This document shows, one piece after another, positions 45,973 to 54,915 of a DNA stretch of 64,000 bases (positions within the stretch are counted from its first letter, which is position 1; the number at the start of each line of letters is the position of its first letter). The DNA lies in the NCBI RefSeq assembly GCF_014844055.1, contig NZ_CP062167.1, positions 3,013,501 through 3,077,500 of the forward strand, read 5' to 3'. Below the pieces are notes generated by a model, which saw only the letters and a list, made by a program, of their open reading frames with translations, had not been told where the DNA came from and did no database searches. The position numbers and the translations under genes were made by a program. This DNA comes from Aureimonas sp. OT7. GTDB taxonomy: Bacteria > Pseudomonadota > Alphaproteobacteria > Rhizobiales > Rhizobiaceae.

Positions 45973-45997
45973 ACCGCGGACCTCAAGGGCCCGCGGT
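45973..45997 (-). promoter_or_regulatory. Hairpin between aapJ and aapQ
   Basis: ACCGCGGACC (45973-45982) and GGCCCGCGGT (45988-45997) pair over 10 bp with one G-U pair and a 5-nt loop. On the minus strand it is followed by TTTCTTGATTT. The position after the binding-protein gene is typical of intercistronic hairpins that protect or partly end the upstream message. The role is inferred. Confidence 0.6.
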
Positions 45998-46016
45998 CGA
46001 TTGGTATTGCGATAAT

Positions 46017-47036
46017 TCAGCGAACGGGCGGCGCGTACTGCAAGCCGCCATTCGTCCACAGCGCGTTCTGGCCACGGGCGATACCCAGCGGCGAACCCGC
46101 GCCGACATTGCGCTCGAACATTTCGCCATAGTTGCCGACAGCCTTGATGGCCTGGGCGGCCCAGTCGGCCGGAAGGCCGGCATCGGCGCCGAACGTGCCT
46201 TCCGTACCGAGAAGGCGACGAATCTCGACGTTGTCGGAGCTCTTCATCTCTTCGACATTGGCCTGGGTGATGCCGAACTCTTCGGCGTTCAGCAGGGCGA
46301 AGTGAACCCACTTCACGATGTCGAACCACTGCGGGTCACCCTGGCGCACAGCCGGGCCGAGCGGCTCCTTGGAGATGATTTCCGGCAGCACGATATGCTC
46401 GTCCGGGTTGCCGAGCTCGAGACGCGACGCATAGAGGCCGGAGGCATCCGTGGTCAGCGCATCGCAGCGGCCGCTGTCGTAGGCGGCGTTGACGTCGGCC
46501 TGCGACTCGATGACGACCGGGTTGTATTCAAGGTTATTGGCACGGAAATAGTCCGCGAGGTTCAGCTCGGTGGTGGTGCCGCTCTGCACGCAGACCGTGG
46601 CGCCCGAAAGCTGCAGCGCCGAATTGACGCCGAGCGCCTCGCGCACCATGAAGCCCTGGCCGTCATAATAGTTGACGCCGGCGAAATCCAGGCCGAGCGC
46701 CGTATCGCGGCTCATGGTCCAGGTGGTGTTGCGGGCCAGAACGTCGACTTCGTTGTTCTGCAAGGCCGGGAAACGCTGCACGGCCGAGAGCGGCGTGAAG
46801 GTTACCTTGGTGCCGTCGCCGAAGATGGCGGCGGCGATAGCCCGGCAGTAATCGACATCGAGGCCGGCCCATTCGCCGTCATCCTTCTGATAGCCGAAAC
46901 CCGGAAGGCCGGTGTTGACGCCGCAGCGTACCGCACCACGCTCCTTGGTGGCCGCGAGCGTCTGTGCGGATGCGGTCCCCGCCGCGACACCCAGTGCCGA
47001 GAGGCAGAGGGCGGCAGTCAGAAGCTTCAATTTCAT
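46017..47036 (-). CDS. aapJ: General L-amino acid ABC transporter substrate-binding protein AapJ
   Basis: 339 residues with a signal peptide MKLKLLTAALCLSALGVAAG ending TASA. The mature start is QTLAATKERGAVRCGVNTGL-PGF. Family blocks: GLDVDYCRAIAAAIFGDGTK, RNTTWTMSRDTALGLDFAGV and VGNYGEMFERNVG near the C-terminus. GGAAGG lies ahead of the start at 47036. First gene of aapJQMP. It binds amino acids in the periplasm. Confidence 0.95.
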   Translation of the reverse strand: MKLKLLTAALCLSALGVAAGTASAQTLAATKERGAVRCGVNTGLPGFGYQKDDGEWAGLDVDYCRAIAAAIFGDGTKVTFTPLSAVQRFPALQNNEVDVLARNTTWTMSRDTALGLDFAGVNYYDGQGFMVREALGVNSALQLSGATVCVQSGTTTELNLADYFRANNLEYNPVVIESQADVNAAYDSGRCDALTTDASGLYASRLELGNPDEHIVLPEIISKEPLGPAVRQGDPQWFDIVKWVHFALLNAEEFGITQANVEEMKSSDNVEIRRLLGTEGTFGADAGLPADWAAQAIKAVGNYGEMFERNVGAGSPLGIARGQNALWTNGGLQYAPPVR

Positions 47037-47232
47037 AGAACACCTTCCGTTTGAATATGAACGTATCGAAATCATTGCCGACTATAAGGCCACGCGCTAT
47101 CCACGCCATGACTTCGACTGGCGGCAATCACATGCGATAAAAATTGGCAGGTCAAGCTTCAGCCGCATTTTTTGCACGAGCGAAAGGTGTACTCGGAATT
47201 ACTGCCCGTTCCGCGATCAAAAGGACGTAAAC

Positions 47233-48414
47233 TTGAGCAACTATCAGAAGTCCTCAACACATAATCGTCATCTGCACACGCAAGCCGCGCATTCCGGGTG
47301 GGATCCGGGGACCCATGATGGCTTCATCCATCCCCCTGTCGTGCATGCTTCCACGGTGCTGTTTCCAGACACCGAAACCATGCGCAAGGGCACGCAACGT
47401 TATACTTACGGGCTTCGCGGCACACCGACCACCGAGGCGCTCGAGAAGGCGCTGGACGTCATGGAGGGCTCTGCGGGAACGATCCTCGTGCCATCCGGCC
47501 TGGCCGCCATCACCGTACCCCTTCTGGCGTTCCTTGGCGCGGGGGATCATCTACTTTGCGTAGATTCCGTTTATGGACCGACGCGCCGCTTCTGCACACA
47601 GATGCTGCAGCGCACAGGTGTGGATATCACCTACTTCCACCCGGACGACGACCTCGAATCGCACATGCGGCCCGAGACGCGGGTCGTCTTTCTTGAGGCG
47701 CCCGGCTCCAACACGTTCGAAATGCTCGACGTGGCGCGCGCCTGCGAAATCGCCCATGCGGGCGGTGCCGTGACGATGATGGACAACACCTGGGCGACGC
47801 CCATGTATTTCCAGCCTCTGCAACACGGGGTGGACCTCTCGATCCACGCTTTGACCAAGTATCCGGCCGGCCATTCCGACGTGATGCTGGGCAGCGTCTC
47901 GGCCACGCGGGAAACCTACGGGCGCCTTCGCGAGGCGCAGATGGCCCTCGGCGTCAATGCGGCCCCCGACGATGCCTATCTGACGCTGCGGGGCCTGCGC
48001 ACCATGCCCACCCGGATCGAGCGGCACGGCCGCTCCGCGCTGGACATCGCACAATGGCTGGAAGGGCATCCGGGCGTCGCCCGGGTTCTTCATCCGGCCC
48101 TCCCCTCATTCGCCGGCCATGCCCTCTACGAGCGGCAGTTCACGGGCTCGACCGGGCTCTTCTCGATCGTCCTGGACGGCGGCGGCGACCGGGAGGCCGC
48201 GGCCTTCCTGGATGCCTTGCGGATTTTCGGACTTGGCTATTCCTGGGGCGGCTTCGAGAGCCTGGCGCTCCAGCCGGACCTGTCCGACCGCGTCGCCGCC
48301 AAGGCGCCGGCCGAAGGGCCGGTCATCCGGTTGCAGATCGGCCTGGAGGATGTCTCGGACCTCAAGGAGGATATCGAGCGCGGTTTCGCCGCAGTGGAGG
48401 CGTTGCACGCCTGA
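47233..48414 (+). CDS. metC: Cystathionine beta-lyase MetC
   Basis: 393 residues from a TTG start (LSNYQKSSTHNRHLHTQAAH), with AAGGA at 47221-47225 as ribosome site; the long frame upstream of it crosses the aapJ promoter. It is a PLP-dependent enzyme that splits cystathionine to homocysteine. The PLP Lys lies in IHALTKYPAGHSDVMLGSVS, the phosphate loop in VPSGLAAITVPL, and the ring-stacking Tyr region is YTYGLRGTPTTEALE. It is divergent from aapJ with a 196-bp AT-rich gap. No SAM riboswitch-like fold was noticed there. Confidence 0.92.
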   Translation: MSNYQKSSTHNRHLHTQAAHSGWDPGTHDGFIHPPVVHASTVLFPDTETMRKGTQRYTYGLRGTPTTEALEKALDVMEGSAGTILVPSGLAAITVPLLAFLGAGDHLLCVDSVYGPTRRFCTQMLQRTGVDITYFHPDDDLESHMRPETRVVFLEAPGSNTFEMLDVARACEIAHAGGAVTMMDNTWATPMYFQPLQHGVDLSIHALTKYPAGHSDVMLGSVSATRETYGRLREAQMALGVNAAPDDAYLTLRGLRTMPTRIERHGRSALDIAQWLEGHPGVARVLHPALPSFAGHALYERQFTGSTGLFSIVLDGGGDREAAAFLDALRIFGLGYSWGGFESLALQPDLSDRVAAKAPAEGPVIRLQIGLEDVSDLKEDIERGFAAVEALHA

Positions 48415-48424
48415 CATTCGGCGT

Positions 48425-48455
48425 CGCCCCGCGTCACGACCGGTGACGCGGGGCG
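48425..48455. terminator. Bidirectional terminator hairpin between metC and ppk2
   Basis: CGCCCCGCGTCAC (48425-48437) and GTGACGCGGGGCG (48443-48455) form a perfect 13-bp stem with a 5-nt loop. The right half overlaps the last codons of ppk2 (stop at 48434). It separates two convergent genes. Confidence 0.8.
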
Positions 48456-49258
48456 ATATCCTGCTTCATCTTTTCGAATTGCTTGCGCAGTTTATCCGGC
48501 GGCTGGCGCGGCTTGAGGTCGATTCCACCGGACAGGCTTTCAGCGATCGCTTCCAGCGCCGTCATGCGGGCGTAACGCTTGTCGTTTGCCGGCACGAGAA
48601 CCCATGGCGCATCCGGGGCACCCGTCCGCGCCAGCATGTCGTTGACGGCATCCTCATACTCGTACCATCTGTCGCGATTGCGGAAATCCTCGTAGCTCAG
48701 TTTCCATCGCTTCAGCGGATCCTCCATGCGATCCCGGAAGCGCACGTACTGCTCGTCGGCAGTGATATAAAGAAAGATCTTCACGATGCGGATGCCGTCA
48801 TCGGTCAGCGACCGCTCGAAGGCGACGATCTCGTCATAGGCGCGCCGCCATTCGGCCTCGGTGGCGTAGCCCTCGACGCGCTCGACCAGAACCCGGCCGT
48901 ACCAGGAACGGTCGAAGACGGCGATGCCGCCCTTCGACGGCAGCTTTTCCCAGAAGCGCGCCATATAGTGACGCTGCTTGTCGGCCTCGGACGGTGCGGA
49001 GATCGGCCATACCTTGAAACCGCGCGGATCCATCACGGCCGACATCCGCCTGATGGTGCCGCCCTTGCCGGCGGCATCCCACCCTTCGAAGACGACGACG
49101 GCGCTGTCGCCCGTGTTCAGGTACGCCTGCTGTATCCGTACCAGGGTTTTCTGCACAGCCTTCTTGCGATGCGCGTACGCTGCCTTGTCGAGATGCTGCC
49201 CCATGTCCAGACGGTCCAGTCGGGGCACACCCGCCGCGGTGGAAATGGTTGCGTCCAT
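48434..49258 (-). CDS. ppk2: Polyphosphate kinase 2 (PPK2 family)
   Basis: 274 residues. Walker A FEGWDAAGKGGTIRRM (about 57-72), Walker B/lid region FDRSWYGRVLVERVEG, and further family blocks SYEDFRNRDRWYEYEDAVND and WVLVPANDKRYARM. PPK2 enzymes move phosphate between polyphosphate and nucleotides, usually driving NDP or NMP to NTP. The single-domain size fits class I or III; the class cannot be fixed by eye. The start at 49258 is preceded on the same strand by an intrinsic-terminator-like hairpin, see the separate entry. Confidence 0.9.
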   Translation of the reverse strand: MDATISTAAGVPRLDRLDMGQHLDKAAYAHRKKAVQKTLVRIQQAYLNTGDSAVVVFEGWDAAGKGGTIRRMSAVMDPRGFKVWPISAPSEADKQRHYMARFWEKLPSKGGIAVFDRSWYGRVLVERVEGYATEAEWRRAYDEIVAFERSLTDDGIRIVKIFLYITADEQYVRFRDRMEDPLKRWKLSYEDFRNRDRWYEYEDAVNDMLARTGAPDAPWVLVPANDKRYARMTALEAIAESLSGGIDLKPRQPPDKLRKQFEKMKQDIAPRHRS

Positions 49259-49276
49259 GCCGTATCCCCGAAAAAA

Positions 49277-49410
49277 TAGAGCGGCACGAGGCCGCTCTTA
49301 AAGTCTGGCTGGAGTATCAGGTCACGAAACCCGACGGTTCTAAAACGCATATCCGACGATTTGGTTGCTGCATGGGCGATCGCAATGAGATCGCAACCAA
49401 GCGTGACCTG
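49277..49410 (-). ncRNA. Putative structured leader RNA or small RNA ending in a terminator, upstream of ppk2
   Basis: Read on the minus strand: CAGGTCACG (49410-49402) pairs with CGTGACCTG (49326-49318), 9 bp. Directly inside, TTGGTTGC (49400-49393) pairs with GCAACCAA (49368-49361), 8 bp. Nineteen bases later AGAGCGGC (49298-49291), loop CTCGT, GCCGCTCT (49285-49278) is followed by A and six T. The T-run ends about 13 bp before the ppk2 ATG. This is the layout of an attenuator leader or of a terminated small RNA. An open reading on the plus strand, in frame with the SOUL gene, also covers the area, so a coding role is not excluded. Confidence 0.35.
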
Positions 49411-49497
49411 CGACGTTTAGGACCGGAACGCCTACCGGCGTGGCGGGGGCTCGTAGCTGCCCGACAAAAGACCAAAGCCAGGCGCAGGAGATTATGC

Positions 49498-50541
49498 ATG
49501 TTCCGCGACAAGCCCACGGCCTATGACAGGCTGACGGATGCCCTCAGTGATATCGGTGACCGGATCGCTGATCTCGAAAGTCAGATAGCCGACCGGGTCA
49601 ACCCCAAGCCGAGTACGTTCGAGCGGCTCAAGCGCGAGGTCGCCCGCCTGCCCGGCCTGCCGCAGCAGCGGAGCCGCTGGGATTTCCTCTCCAACCTGCA
49701 TCTGCCGAGCGCCGACGAAGCGCGCAATCAACTCGACCGCGCCCAGCGCTCGTTGCGTTCCGGCGCACACGAGGTGGGCGATCACATGCGGGAAGGTGCG
49801 GGAACGCTCCGTTCCTACCTGCCGGCAATCACGCCGGCGCTGGGCAGCCTTCGCCTCCCAGCCGCATCGGATATCAAGGCGCTGCGCCGCCGCCACCGCC
49901 CGCAGGGCCTGCTGGACCATGTCCGCAACAATCCCGGCCTGTCGACGGCCGTGGTGGTGGGTGGCGTCGTGCTTGCCGCGGGCGCGGCGCTGTATGCCAG
50001 CAACAAGATCGCCGAGCACGCGGAAGAGCCCGACTACGACGTCGTGCGGAAGGAAGGCGACATCGAGATCCGCGACTATGAGGCCATGCTCGTTGCCGAG
50101 ACGGTCAAGGGTGGCTACCACGAGAAGGCGCGCCGCCTCGGTTTCGAGGCGCTCTACAACTTCATCCGTGCCCACAACAGGTCCGGCAAGAAGATCGCCA
50201 TGACGACGCCGGTCCTGCAGCAATTGTCCGAGGGCGACGGCAAGGCCAAGGGCTGGGCGATCCGCTTCATCATGCCGAGCAAGTACTCCAAGTCGAGCCT
50301 GCCGGCTCCGGAGACGGACGATGTGCGCATCGAGGAAGTGCCGGCACGCCGGATGGTGGCGATCCGCTTCGGGGGCGTGTTCAACGCCTCGCTCGCCAGC
50401 AAGAAGCTGATGGCACTCTACAACTATCTTGCCGACGAGAACCTCAAGCAGAAGGGCGACCCGGTCTACGCCTTCTACAACCCGCCCTGGACCCCGGGTT
50501 TCCTGCGCCGGAACGAGATCCTGATCGAAGTCGAATCCTGA
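49498..50541 (+). CDS. SOUL family heme-binding protein with N-terminal extension and membrane segment
   Basis: 347 residues from ATG at 49498, with AGGAG at 7 nt. Residues 1-140 are charged and mostly helical, with coiled-coil-like heptads near 10-35 and 75-95. A hydrophobic segment AVVVGGVVLAAGAALYA (151-167) follows. The SOUL domain begins at about 178 (PDYDVVRKEGDIEIRDYEAM) and ends PVYAFYNPPWTPGFLRRNEI. SOUL proteins bind heme or related tetrapyrroles; the domain would sit across the membrane from the N-terminal arm. The frame remains open upstream to 49249, but no better start is seen. Confidence 0.85.
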   Translation: MFRDKPTAYDRLTDALSDIGDRIADLESQIADRVNPKPSTFERLKREVARLPGLPQQRSRWDFLSNLHLPSADEARNQLDRAQRSLRSGAHEVGDHMREGAGTLRSYLPAITPALGSLRLPAASDIKALRRRHRPQGLLDHVRNNPGLSTAVVVGGVVLAAGAALYASNKIAEHAEEPDYDVVRKEGDIEIRDYEAMLVAETVKGGYHEKARRLGFEALYNFIRAHNRSGKKIAMTTPVLQQLSEGDGKAKGWAIRFIMPSKYSKSSLPAPETDDVRIEEVPARRMVAIRFGGVFNASLASKKLMALYNYLADENLKQKGDPVYAFYNPPWTPGFLRRNEILIEVES

Positions 50542-50585
50542 TGGTAGCATGATACCACTCCTTGTGGTTTCATAATACCTCATAG

Positions 50586-50613
50586 CGAAACCCCCGGCTT
50601 TCCGGGGGTTTCG
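50586..50613 (+). terminator. Intrinsic terminator after the SOUL gene
   Basis: CGAAACCCCCGG (50586-50597), loop CTTT, CCGGGGGTTTCG (50602-50613): a perfect 12-bp stem, 44 bp after the stop. No clear T-run follows beyond the stem's own TTT, so the strand is assigned from context. Confidence 0.75.
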
Positions 50614-50649
50614 CGCGCTTAAAGCCGGTCGAAATTTGCAGGTGGCGCC

Positions 50650-50678
50650 TTGATTGTCGCCGAGTTTGCCGTTATGGG
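50650..50678 (+). promoter_or_regulatory. Possible sigma-70 promoter for rplM-rpsI
   Basis: TTGATT (50650-50655) and TATGGG (50673-50678) are separated by 17 bp, about 90 bp ahead of rplM. The -35 fits well and the -10 only partly. The leader downstream would be about 80 nt long, which leaves room for ribosomal-protein feedback, but no known L13 site was recognised. Confidence 0.35.
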
Positions 50679-50765
50679 ATGCGTCGAAAGCGGCCGATCG
50701 GTCGCCTTTTTCGTGTGTTGGGGATGTCCCCGGCCTCCGAACGCACCTTTCCAAAGGGCATTGAG

Positions 50766-51230
50766 ATGAAAACCTTCTCGCAAAAGAACGAGACGGTCGA
50801 GAAGAAGTGGATCCTGATCGACGCCGAAGGGCTTGTCGTAGGCCGCCTCGCGTCGCTCGTCGCACTCCGCCTTCGTGGCAAGCATAAGCCGACCTTCACC
50901 CCGCACATCGACGATGGCGACAATGTCATCATCGTCAACGCCGACAAGGTGGTGTTCACGGGCAAGAAGTTCCAGGACAAGACCTACTACTGGCACACCG
51001 GCTATGCCGGCGGCATCAAGGAGCGCAAGGCGCGCGAGATCCTCGAAGGTCGCTTCCCCGAGCGCGTGCTCGAGAAAGCCGTCGAGCGCATGCTGCCGCG
51101 TGGCCCGCTTGGCCGCCGCCAGTTGAAGAACCTGCGCGTCTACGCCGGCGCGGAACATCCGCATACGGCCCAGACGCCTGAAACGCTGGATGTCAAGGCG
51201 CTCAACGCCAAGAACACGAGGGCTGCATAA
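50766..51230 (+). CDS. rplM: 50S ribosomal protein L13
   Basis: 154 residues. Family blocks: [56 protein letters not shown] and [26 protein letters not shown] stands at the ribosome-site position. The stop TAA shares its last A with the rpsI start codon. It binds 23S rRNA early in large-subunit assembly. Confidence 0.98.
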   Translation: MKTFSQKNETVEKKWILIDAEGLVVGRLASLVALRLRGKHKPTFTPHIDDGDNVIIVNADKVVFTGKKFQDKTYYWHTGYAGGIKERKAREILEGRFPERVLEKAVERMLPRGPLGRRQLKNLRVYAGAEHPHTAQTPETLDVKALNAKNTRAA

Positions 51231-51703
51231 TGGCCGATCTGAATTCCCTCCAGGATCTCGGTGCCAGCCCGGCCGCGCAGCCGGAAGCGCCCGTCCATGT
51301 CCAGAAGCTGGACGCCCAGGGCCGCGCCTATGCGACCGGCAAGCGCAAGGATGCGGTTGCCCGCGTATGGGTCAAGCCGGGCAGCGGCAAGATCACCATC
51401 AACAACCGCGACTTCTCGGAATACTTCGCCCGTCCGGTGCTGCAGATGGTGCTGCGTCAGCCCATCGTCGCGGCAGCGCGCGATGGCCAGTTCGACGTCG
51501 TCGCCACGGTTGCCGGCGGCGGTCTTTCCGGCCAGGCCGGTGCCGTGCGCCACGGTATCTCGCGCGCCCTCACCTACTACGAGCCGGGCCTGCGCTCGGT
51601 TCTCAAGAAGGGTGGCTTCCTGACGCGCGACAGCCGTACGGTCGAGCGCAAGAAGTACGGCAAGGCCAAGGCCCGTCGTTCGTTCCAGTTCTCGAAGCGC
51701 TGA
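51230..51703 (+). CDS. rpsI: 30S ribosomal protein S9
   Basis: 157 residues. An N-terminal extension of about 35 residues is usual for alphaproteobacteria. The core is [39 protein letters not shown] and the basic tail [16 protein letters not shown], whose terminal KR reaches the P-site tRNA. It forms the conserved rplM-rpsI operon, closed by a strong terminator. Confidence 0.98.
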   Translation: MADLNSLQDLGASPAAQPEAPVHVQKLDAQGRAYATGKRKDAVARVWVKPGSGKITINNRDFSEYFARPVLQMVLRQPIVAAARDGQFDVVATVAGGGLSGQAGAVRHGISRALTYYEPGLRSVLKKGGFLTRDSRTVERKKYGKAKARRSFQFSKR

Positions 51704-51732
51704 CATTCTCGCGTTTCATTTCGAACTTACGA

Positions 51733-51763
51733 GGGCCGCAGGAAACTGCGGCCCTTTTCTTTT
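51733..51763 (+). terminator. Intrinsic terminator after rpsI
   Basis: GGGCCGCAG, tetraloop GAAA, CTGCGGCCC, then TTTTCTTTT: a textbook rho-independent terminator 30 bp after the rpsI stop. The speB ATG is only 20 bp after the T-run, so speB needs its own promoter or read-through. Confidence 0.93.
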
Positions 51764-51782
51764 CTGCGAGCGGAGTATCGCC

Positions 51783-52760
51783 ATGGCTGGAAAATCGATC
51801 GACCACGCGTTCACCGCCTCCGGCAATACCGGTGCGGCATCCGACCCGACCTATGCGGGTGTGCCCTCGTTTCTGCGTCGCCGCTTCACCAAGGACGTAT
51901 CGGGCACCGACGTTACCGTCTGGGGCATCCCGTTCGACAGCGCGGTCTCGAACCGGCCCGGCGCACGCTTCGGGCCGGCAGCCATCCGCCGCGCTTCGAC
52001 GATCTTCGACAATGACCCGCAATATCCCTTCGGCATCGACCTGTTCGAGCGGATGAGCGTTGTCGATTACGGTGATTGCCTGCTCGATTATCGCCTGCCG
52101 GAAACCGCGCATGACACGATCCGCGCGGAGGCGTCCACGCTTGTCGCGCAAACCGGTTTCCTGTTGACGCTTGGCGGCGACCACTCGATCACGTGGCCGC
52201 TGCTGCGGGCTCATGCGGACGCTTACGGCCCCCTCGGGTTGATCCATTTCGACGCGCACCAGGATACATGGCCCATCGCCATCGCGGCGGATGGCACGCA
52301 ACGCGTCGACCACGGCTCGTTCCTGATCGCGGCGGTCGGGGCCGGCATCGTCGATCCGCAGCGGTCCATCCAGGTGGGCATCCGCACCCATGCGCCTGAA
52401 AGCTGCGGCATCGAGATCATCCATGGCGACGCGCTGGACGAGATGAGCGCCGCCGAGATTGCCGCGCGCATCACGGCACGGACCGGTTCAGGCCCCTCTT
52501 ACCTGACATTCGACATAGACTGCCTGGACGTGGCTTTCGCACCGGGCACGGGAACGCCCGTGGCCGGCGGACCCTCCAGCGCGCGGATGCTGTCGGTGCT
52601 GCGCAAGCTCGGCCACCTGCCCATCGTCGGTGCGGACGTGGTCGAGGTGTCTCCGCCCTACGACCACGCGGACATGACCTCGATTGCTGCCGCCACGGTG
52701 GCTATGTATATGCTCGGCCTGAGGGCCGAAAAGCTCGAAAGCGGAGTAAGGCAGGCATGA
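51783..52760 (+). CDS. speB: Agmatinase / ureohydrolase SpeB
   Basis: 325 residues of the arginase/agmatinase family. Manganese ligands are visible in [12 protein letters not shown] (His), [11 protein letters not shown] (Asp-x-His-x-Asp) and [19 protein letters not shown] (Asp-x-Asp). The N-terminus [20 protein letters not shown] fits agmatinases and guanidinobutyrases. Products would be urea plus putrescine or 4-aminobutyrate; which substrate is used cannot be fixed here. It is translationally coupled to argC (ATGA overlap at 52757-52760), linking arginine breakdown and synthesis genes. Confidence 0.88.
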   Translation: MAGKSIDHAFTASGNTGAASDPTYAGVPSFLRRRFTKDVSGTDVTVWGIPFDSAVSNRPGARFGPAAIRRASTIFDNDPQYPFGIDLFERMSVVDYGDCLLDYRLPETAHDTIRAEASTLVAQTGFLLTLGGDHSITWPLLRAHADAYGPLGLIHFDAHQDTWPIAIAADGTQRVDHGSFLIAAVGAGIVDPQRSIQVGIRTHAPESCGIEIIHGDALDEMSAAEIAARITARTGSGPSYLTFDIDCLDVAFAPGTGTPVAGGPSSARMLSVLRKLGHLPIVGADVVEVSPPYDHADMTSIAAATVAMYMLGLRAEKLESGVRQA

Positions 52761-53677
52761 AACCGCGCATCTTCATCGACGGCGAACACGGCACGACGGG
52801 CCTTCAGATACGCGCACGTCTGGCCCGCCGCGACGATATCGAGCTGACGTCCATTCCCGAGGCGGAGCGGCGCAATGCCGACCTGCGCGAGGAGATGCTG
52901 CATGCGGCCGATATCGCGATACTGTGCCTTCCCGACGATGCCTCGCGGGACGTGGTCGCCCTTCTGGGCGGCAATAGTTCGACGCGGCTGATCGATACCA
53001 GCACCGCGTTTCGCACCGCCGAAGGGTGGGTCTACGGCTTTGCGGAACTCGAGCCGGAACAGGCCGGGCGCATCCGGGAAGCCCGCTTCGTCGCCAACCC
53101 GGGCTGCTACCCGACAGGGGCGATCGCGCTGTTGCGTCCGCTGCGGGACGCCGGCCTGCTGCCGGCCGACTATCCCGTTTCGGTCAATGCGGTGTCCGGC
53201 TATACGGGCGGCGGCAAGCAGATGATCGCCCAGATGGAAGACCCGACGCGGGAGGACGCCATCACCGCCCCGCATTTCCTGTACGGGCTGGACCTGCAAC
53301 ACAAGCACCTCCCCGAAATGCGGACTTATGGACGGCTGCCCAGGGACCCGATCTTCGCGCCGTCGGTGGGGCGTTTCGCGCAGGGCATGCTGGTGCAGGT
53401 GCCGTTGCACCTGGCGGGCGTCTCACCGGAAACCATCCATGCGGCGCTGGCCGAGCATTACGAGGGCCAGGACATCGTAACGGTGGCGTCGCTGACCGAA
53501 AGCGCGGGCGCAAAACGGCTGGACCCGACGGAACTGGCGGGCACCGACCGTATGAAGCTGCATGTCTTCGCATCGAAGGACGCAAGCCGCGTCAACCTCG
53601 TGGCGCTTCTGGACAATCTCGGCAAAGGGGCTTCCGGCGCCGCCGTCCAGAACATGGATCTGATGCTGGCCGCCTGA
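52757..53677 (+). CDS. argC: N-acetyl-gamma-glutamyl-phosphate reductase ArgC (short type)
   Basis: 306 residues, the short type-2 form of the enzyme. It reduces N-acetylglutamyl phosphate in arginine synthesis. The N-terminal motif [20 protein letters not shown] is typical of this form. The active Cys is in [20 protein letters not shown]. The [10 protein letters not shown] block and the C-terminal [12 protein letters not shown] complete it. In alphaproteobacteria argC often follows rplM-rpsI, as here. The stop abuts the heme A synthase stop within a 20-bp palindrome. Confidence 0.96.
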   Translation: MKPRIFIDGEHGTTGLQIRARLARRDDIELTSIPEAERRNADLREEMLHAADIAILCLPDDASRDVVALLGGNSSTRLIDTSTAFRTAEGWVYGFAELEPEQAGRIREARFVANPGCYPTGAIALLRPLRDAGLLPADYPVSVNAVSGYTGGGKQMIAQMEDPTREDAITAPHFLYGLDLQHKHLPEMRTYGRLPRDPIFAPSVGRFAQGMLVQVPLHLAGVSPETIHAALAEHYEGQDIVTVASLTESAGAKRLDPTELAGTDRMKLHVFASKDASRVNLVALLDNLGKGASGAAVQNMDLMLAA

Positions 53678-53687
53678 TCAGGCGGCC
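53668..53687. repeat. 20-bp perfect palindrome covering two convergent stop codons
   Basis: GGCCGCCTGATCAGGCGGCC is fully self-complementary. Its centre TGATCA supplies the argC stop (TGA, 53675-53677) and the heme A synthase stop (TCA, 53678-53680, TGA on the minus strand). As RNA it can form an 8-bp stem with loop GATC in both directions, but there is no T-run. Confidence 0.6.
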
Positions 53688-54775
53688 CTGGCGCCTTCGG
53701 GCGCCCCGACGCGCGGAAACATCGGCCGCGCGTGAACCACGGAAAGCGTAAGCACGCCGATTGCCCCGGCCTGGTGCAGCAAGGCCCATTCGATGGGGAC
53801 GTGCAGCAGAAGCGTTGCAATGCCAAGGCCCGCCTGTGCCACAACGGCGCCCACCAGCCAGAGCGCCCCCAGCGAATAATGGGCGGACGGCGCTGCGCGC
53901 AGGCAGCGCACGGCATGGATGATCACCACCGTCAGGAGCAGGTAGGCGCCCAGCCGGTGGAAGAACTGGACCGCTTTCACGTTCTCGAAGAAATTGTGCC
54001 AGACGGGCTGCATCGAGAACAGGCCGGACGGCACAACCGCGCCATCCATCAGCGGCCAGGTATTATAGGCAAGGCCCGCATTGAGGCCGGCGACGAGCCC
54101 GCCCAGATAGATCTGGAACAGGCAGAGGAACACGATGGCCAGTGCCATGCGCCGGCTGCCGCGCGACGGGGCGGCATCGGGCCGCAAGGGACGCAGTCCC
54201 TCGGCAACCCAAAGGGTCGCGATGAAGATGATGCAGGCGGTGGTCAGATGAACCGCCAGTCGGTACTGGCTGACGTCGGTCCGCTCGGTCAGGCCGGAGG
54301 CGACCATCCACCATCCGATGGCGCCCTGAAGGCCACCCAGCGCGAGAATGCCGAGAAGACGAGGCTTGAGGCGGCTTTCGAGCCGGCCCGTGACCCAGAA
54401 GAAGGCGAGCCCGAGCGCGAAGACGACGCCGACGCCCCGCGCCAGAAAGCGATGCGCCCATTCCCACCAGAAGATCGTCTTGAACGCATCCAGGCTCATG
54501 CCCCGGTTGACAAGCTGGTATTGCGGTATCTGGCGATAGAGGTCGAACTCTTCCTGCCATTCGGCGGCGGACAATGGCGGGATAATGCCGTGAATGGGCT
54601 TCCATTCGGTGATGGAAAGCCCGGATTCGGTCAATCGCGTCGCGCCGCCCACCACCACCAGGGCGAATACCATCGCGGCAGCCAGATAAAGCCAGAGCCG
54701 GATTGCCCGGTTGGAGCCCTTCGTTCCGGCGCGTGTGCCGGCCGGCTGCCGTGAGATAAGCTGCGTGTCGACCAT
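53678..54775 (-). CDS. ctaA: Heme A synthase (COX15/CtaA, type 2)
   Basis: 365 residues with eight membrane helices. It oxidises heme O to heme A for aa3-type cytochrome oxidases. Four heme-ligand histidines are visible: FWWEWAHRFLARG, QYRLAVHLTTAC, VQFFHRLGAYLLL and ALLHQAGAIGVL. The first periplasmic loop ITEWKPIHGIIPPLSAAEW is the alphaproteobacterial/mitochondrial COX15 type, without the cysteine pair of Bacillus CtaA. The start at 54775 is preferred over one 10 codons upstream by family length. Confidence 0.94.
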   Translation of the reverse strand: MVDTQLISRQPAGTRAGTKGSNRAIRLWLYLAAAMVFALVVVGGATRLTESGLSITEWKPIHGIIPPLSAAEWQEEFDLYRQIPQYQLVNRGMSLDAFKTIFWWEWAHRFLARGVGVVFALGLAFFWVTGRLESRLKPRLLGILALGGLQGAIGWWMVASGLTERTDVSQYRLAVHLTTACIIFIATLWVAEGLRPLRPDAAPSRGSRRMALAIVFLCLFQIYLGGLVAGLNAGLAYNTWPLMDGAVVPSGLFSMQPVWHNFFENVKAVQFFHRLGAYLLLTVVIIHAVRCLRAAPSAHYSLGALWLVGAVVAQAGLGIATLLLHVPIEWALLHQAGAIGVLTLSVVHARPMFPRVGAPEGARAA

Positions 54776-54915
54776 GGGGATGCCATTCCAGATACGGTGT
54801 CGCACATCCGGCCTTGCGTCCGGCGTACAAAGCGATCATTTGGACCCAAATCGATGATGCCGCAAGCGGGCCCTCCGGAGCCCCGGTCAAAATGCGGTCA
54901 ACACAGGATCGCCGA

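Noticed and set aside
47074..47128. ATTGCCG/CGGCAAT inverted repeat in the aapJ-metC gap
   Set aside because: Arms are only 7 bp and 41 bp apart, which is common by chance; too weak to list as a site.
46912..47232. Extended N-terminus for MetC
   Set aside because: It would cover the aapJ start and promoter; the TTG at 47233 has a good ribosome site and gives the normal family length.
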